Assembly (NCBI GenBank): GCA_020634935.1
Contig: JACKAT010000011.1
Span: 1-64,000 of the forward strand
Length of the DNA stretch: 64,000 nucleotides
Direction of reading: 5' to 3'
Origin: Anaerolineales bacterium
GTDB taxonomy: Bacteria; Chloroflexota; Anaerolineae; 4572-78; J111
Position numbers and translations under genes: made by a program. Below are positions 62,403 to 64,000 of this stretch, in pieces; position 1 is the first letter of the stretch, and each line of letters starts with the position of its first letter. Under the pieces are notes generated by a model, which had not been told where the DNA came from, made no database searches, and saw nothing but the letters and a program-made list of their open reading frames with translations.

Positions 62403-62427
62403 CTATTTACCGAGGAGGATTTGACCG

Positions 62428-62667
62428 ATGAGTATTCTGATTCCCTGCCCCCACTGCGGCTCGCGGCCCATTCAGGAGTTTGTGTATGGTGAGATTCCGG
62501 CGGTGCCGGATACACTGACCGATCCGGATGCGCGTGATCTGGATCGGGCTTTTATGCGGGCCAATCCGGAAGGCGTGCAGGCCGAAGCATGGTTTCACCT
62601 CTACGGTTGTCGCCGCTGGGTTCGGCTGGAGCGCGATACCCGAACAGATGCAATTCAGTCGAGTTAA
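62428..62667 (+). CDS. soxD: Sarcosine-oxidase-delta-like subunit
   Basis: A 79-residue protein. The start IPCPHCGSRPIQEFVYGEIP has the CPHCG zinc motif and the RPxxEFxYG pattern typical of SoxD; WFHLYGCRRWVRLERDT has the third Cys and the expected end. ATG 62428 has GAGGAGG upstream. In most genomes soxD follows soxB directly (soxBDAG); here it is last and separated from soxB by palindromic DNA, but keeps its own ribosome binding site. Confidence 0.88.
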   Translation: MSILIPCPHCGSRPIQEFVYGEIPAVPDTLTDPDARDLDRAFMRANPEGVQAEAWFHLYGCRRWVRLERDTRTDAIQSS

Positions 62668-62670
62668 TTC

Positions 62671-63015
62671 TTAATAGCCCGCCACAGCCCAAGAAGCTTG
62701 TTTCGGCAAGGCCTGGAGTAGATTTTGACGCGTTAGCGGGTCGTCGAAAAGTCGAGCTAAGCCTTTGAGATAGGTGATTACGCCCGGGGTGTCGGCCAAT
62801 TTATAGATGCGATCAACTTCTTCAACCAACCCTACGCTGTGTAAATCGGTCAGAATCTTCCCGAGCAGGCTAGTATCGCCGAAGTAGGTTCGTTGAGCCA
62901 GTTCGTGAAGCGTGCCTTTCAGAGATGGATTTTGATAGAGAAACAAGAGTAACTGTAATTTTTGGAAAGAGTCGATGCCTTTATTTTGTAAGTAGCGGCG
63001 TAAGTGTGATTTCAT
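62671..63015 (-). CDS. Small winged-helix-like protein
   Basis: A 114-residue protein. LQLLLFLYQNPSLKGTLHELAQRTYFGDTSLLGKILTDLHSVGLVEEVDRIYKLAD reads as a winged-helix DNA-binding domain (recognition helix SLLGKILTDLHSVGLV, wing VDRIYKLAD). The C-terminal ~35 residues are helical. The gene converges on soxD with 3 bp between. The family is not recognised. A transcription-factor role is inferred from the fold pattern only. Confidence 0.65.
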   Translation of the reverse strand: MKSHLRRYLQNKGIDSFQKLQLLLFLYQNPSLKGTLHELAQRTYFGDTSLLGKILTDLHSVGLVEEVDRIYKLADTPGVITYLKGLARLFDDPLTRQNLLQALPKQASWAVAGY

Positions 63016-63044
63016 ATTTATCTCCAGTATTTACTCAGCAGACA

Positions 63045-63126
63045 AGGTGACTGGCACTTAATCGCTGTAATTGTGGCATTATATGCCACTCAATGGTCTC
63101 GATTTGAGCCAAAGTGCCAGTCACCT
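63045..63126. repeat. Foldback repeat, copy 5
   Basis: aggtgactggcact (63045-63058) and its exact complement agtgccagtcacct (63113-63126). The loop (tggcattatatgccactcaatgg) contains its own small palindrome and matches the copy at 350-429 along its length. It lies between the winged-helix gene and the PP2C gene. Confidence 0.75.
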
Positions 63127-63179
63127 GAGTAATTACTATCCCCATATGATCCGTCTCCTTTATAATTCAACACTATAAT

Positions 63180-64000
63180 TCAACAAGCTACGGCTAGCTC
63201 ATCACGCATAAGATGAGCCATAGCTTTGACAAAAGGGGAGTTCCAGGAATATGTTTCATCAATTGAAACCAGAACCGCGCTGATATTATCCGAGCCATCG
63301 CGTTCTCGAGCTTCAGCCCCCAGTTGTCGAACCAATTCCGCCGGTTCCAGGCTTGAATCCAGCCAGTTTTTTAGCTCTGTCTCATCGGGAAAGGCTTGCC
63401 ATAAGCCGTCACTGCACAAGAGTAATTTGTCACCGGGCTGTAGTTCTTGAGTGGTGACATCTACGGCGACTTTTTCATCAACGCCCACTGCTCTAAGCAA
63501 CCTGTTACGAGTAGGGTGTTTGAAAGCTTTAGCCGGATCGAGCAGGCCGGCATCGAGTAACTGGACCGCCATCGAGTGATCACGGGTCAGCTGGGTCAGC
63601 TGGCCGGCTCGCCATAAGTAAGCGCGGCTGTCGCCGACGTGAGCAATATGCAGCCACTGGCCGTAAATAAGCGCCGCCGTCGCAGTGGTCCCCATCCGGC
63701 TGGCAACGGCTAATTTTTCTTGGGAAAAATGATATAGTTCTTGATTAGCAATTTCAACGGCTCGTTCCAATTGACGAGTCAGGGTACAAAAGGCCGGTTC
63801 GGTTCGGTCATGTTTAGCTGAAACCCATTGATTGGAATAGAACAAACCGGCCAGTTCGGCTACTATGGTATTTGTTACCAGTTGGCTGGCCACATCACCC
63901 GCATTGAGCCCGCCCATGCCATCACAAATAAGATAAAGGCCAGCGTTCCGGCGGTCGGTTAGGTGGCTGGTTTGATGAAAAACCGTATCTTCATTCAACG
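63180..64000 (-). CDS. PP2C-type Ser/Thr phosphatase (5' end beyond window)
   Basis: At least 273 residues of a protein phosphatase of the PPM/PP2C family (PrpC/Stp-like). Metal-binding motifs: NEDTVF at the visible start, LICDGMGGLNAGDVAS, TTATAALIYGQWLHIAHVGDSRAYLWRAGQLTQLTRDHS, KLLLCSDGLWQAF and ERDGSDNISAVLVS. The frame continues to the edge of the window: the first visible codons L-N-E-D-T are internal, since family members have residues before the NED motif. It usually opposes a Hanks-type kinase, which is not visible here. Soluble. Confidence 0.9.
   Translation of the reverse strand, partial: LNEDTVFHQTSHLTDRRNAGLYLICDGMGGLNAGDVASQLVTNTIVAELAGLFYSNQWVSAKHDRTEPAFCTLTRQLERAVEIANQELYHFSQEKLAVASRMGTTATAALIYGQWLHIAHVGDSRAYLWRAGQLTQLTRDHSMAVQLLDAGLLDPAKAFKHPTRNRLLRAVGVDEKVAVDVTTQELQPGDKLLLCSDGLWQAFPDETELKNWLDSSLEPAELVRQLGAEARERDGSDNISAVLVSIDETYSWNSPFVKAMAHLMRDELAVAC

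Overview
The window looks like a chromosomal segment of a Chloroflexota bacterium, probably class Anaerolineae. Support for this: several secreted or lipoproteins with long Pro/Thr ('PTPTPT') linkers, a zinc-ribbon/adenylyl cyclase/AAA/TPR signalling protein, cytoplasmic multi-PAS histidine kinases, a candidate pan-type RNA leader upstream of panB (the motif is known from Chloroflexi), and intergenic DNA rich in small palindromic repeats. I see no rRNA, CRISPR array, phage or IS transposase. The assignment is inference from style; no phylogeny was run.

Layout. 0.5-6.5 kb: cell-envelope block with three tandem Pro/Thr-linker secreted proteins, an HExxH metalloprotease and a LysM-L,D-transpeptidase. 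6.6-14.3 kb: small Tudor/SH3-like protein, SsnA-type amidohydrolase (minus), a solute-binding-like protein next to a lipoprotein with a von Willebrand A domain, tRNA-Arg(CCG) (minus), another linker lipoprotein with PPK2, a CPCC zinc protein and a small membrane protein. 14.7-19.5 kb: solitary hypF, a GNAT enzyme and a CysS/MshC-type cysteine ligase.

19.5-29.4 kb is the metabolic centre: ilvB-ilvN-ilvC-leuA followed by panB-panE-panC. The two blocks meet at 2-oxoisovalerate, so valine, leucine and pantothenate synthesis lie side by side. The ilv block starts with a classical attenuator (sigma70-like promoter, leader peptide with 12 of 13 consecutive branched-chain codons, mutually exclusive stems, terminator). 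leuA and panB have their own structured leaders. 29.4-38.4 kb: membrane protein, aldehyde dehydrogenase, malate dehydrogenase, tetrapyrrole genes (hemC, cobA-hemD fusion, hemL) and a convergent kynureninase.

38.5-55.8 kb is almost entirely on the minus strand: aldo/keto reductase, single-domain response regulator, Atl-type alkyltransferase-like protein, two-domain lipoprotein, an OmpR-type regulator whose receiver lacks the phospho-Asp, tilS, a 1189-residue adenylyl cyclase, and two NarL-type PAS histidine kinases flanking a tandem-repeat protein and a MEMO1-AMMECR1 fusion. 56.4-62.7 kb (plus): small Cys protein, zinc alcohol dehydrogenase, a 42-bp tandem repeat array, and a sarcosine-oxidase-like operon in the order A-G-B-D with palindromic DNA between B and D. 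The right end holds a small winged-helix-like protein and a PP2C phosphatase cut by the window edge.

The most notable observations are the ilv attenuator, the pan and leuA leaders, the 42-bp array, a family of about 80-bp foldback repeats, the compact SoxA-like subunit, the MshC-like ligase, and a repeat-derived insertion inside HypF.
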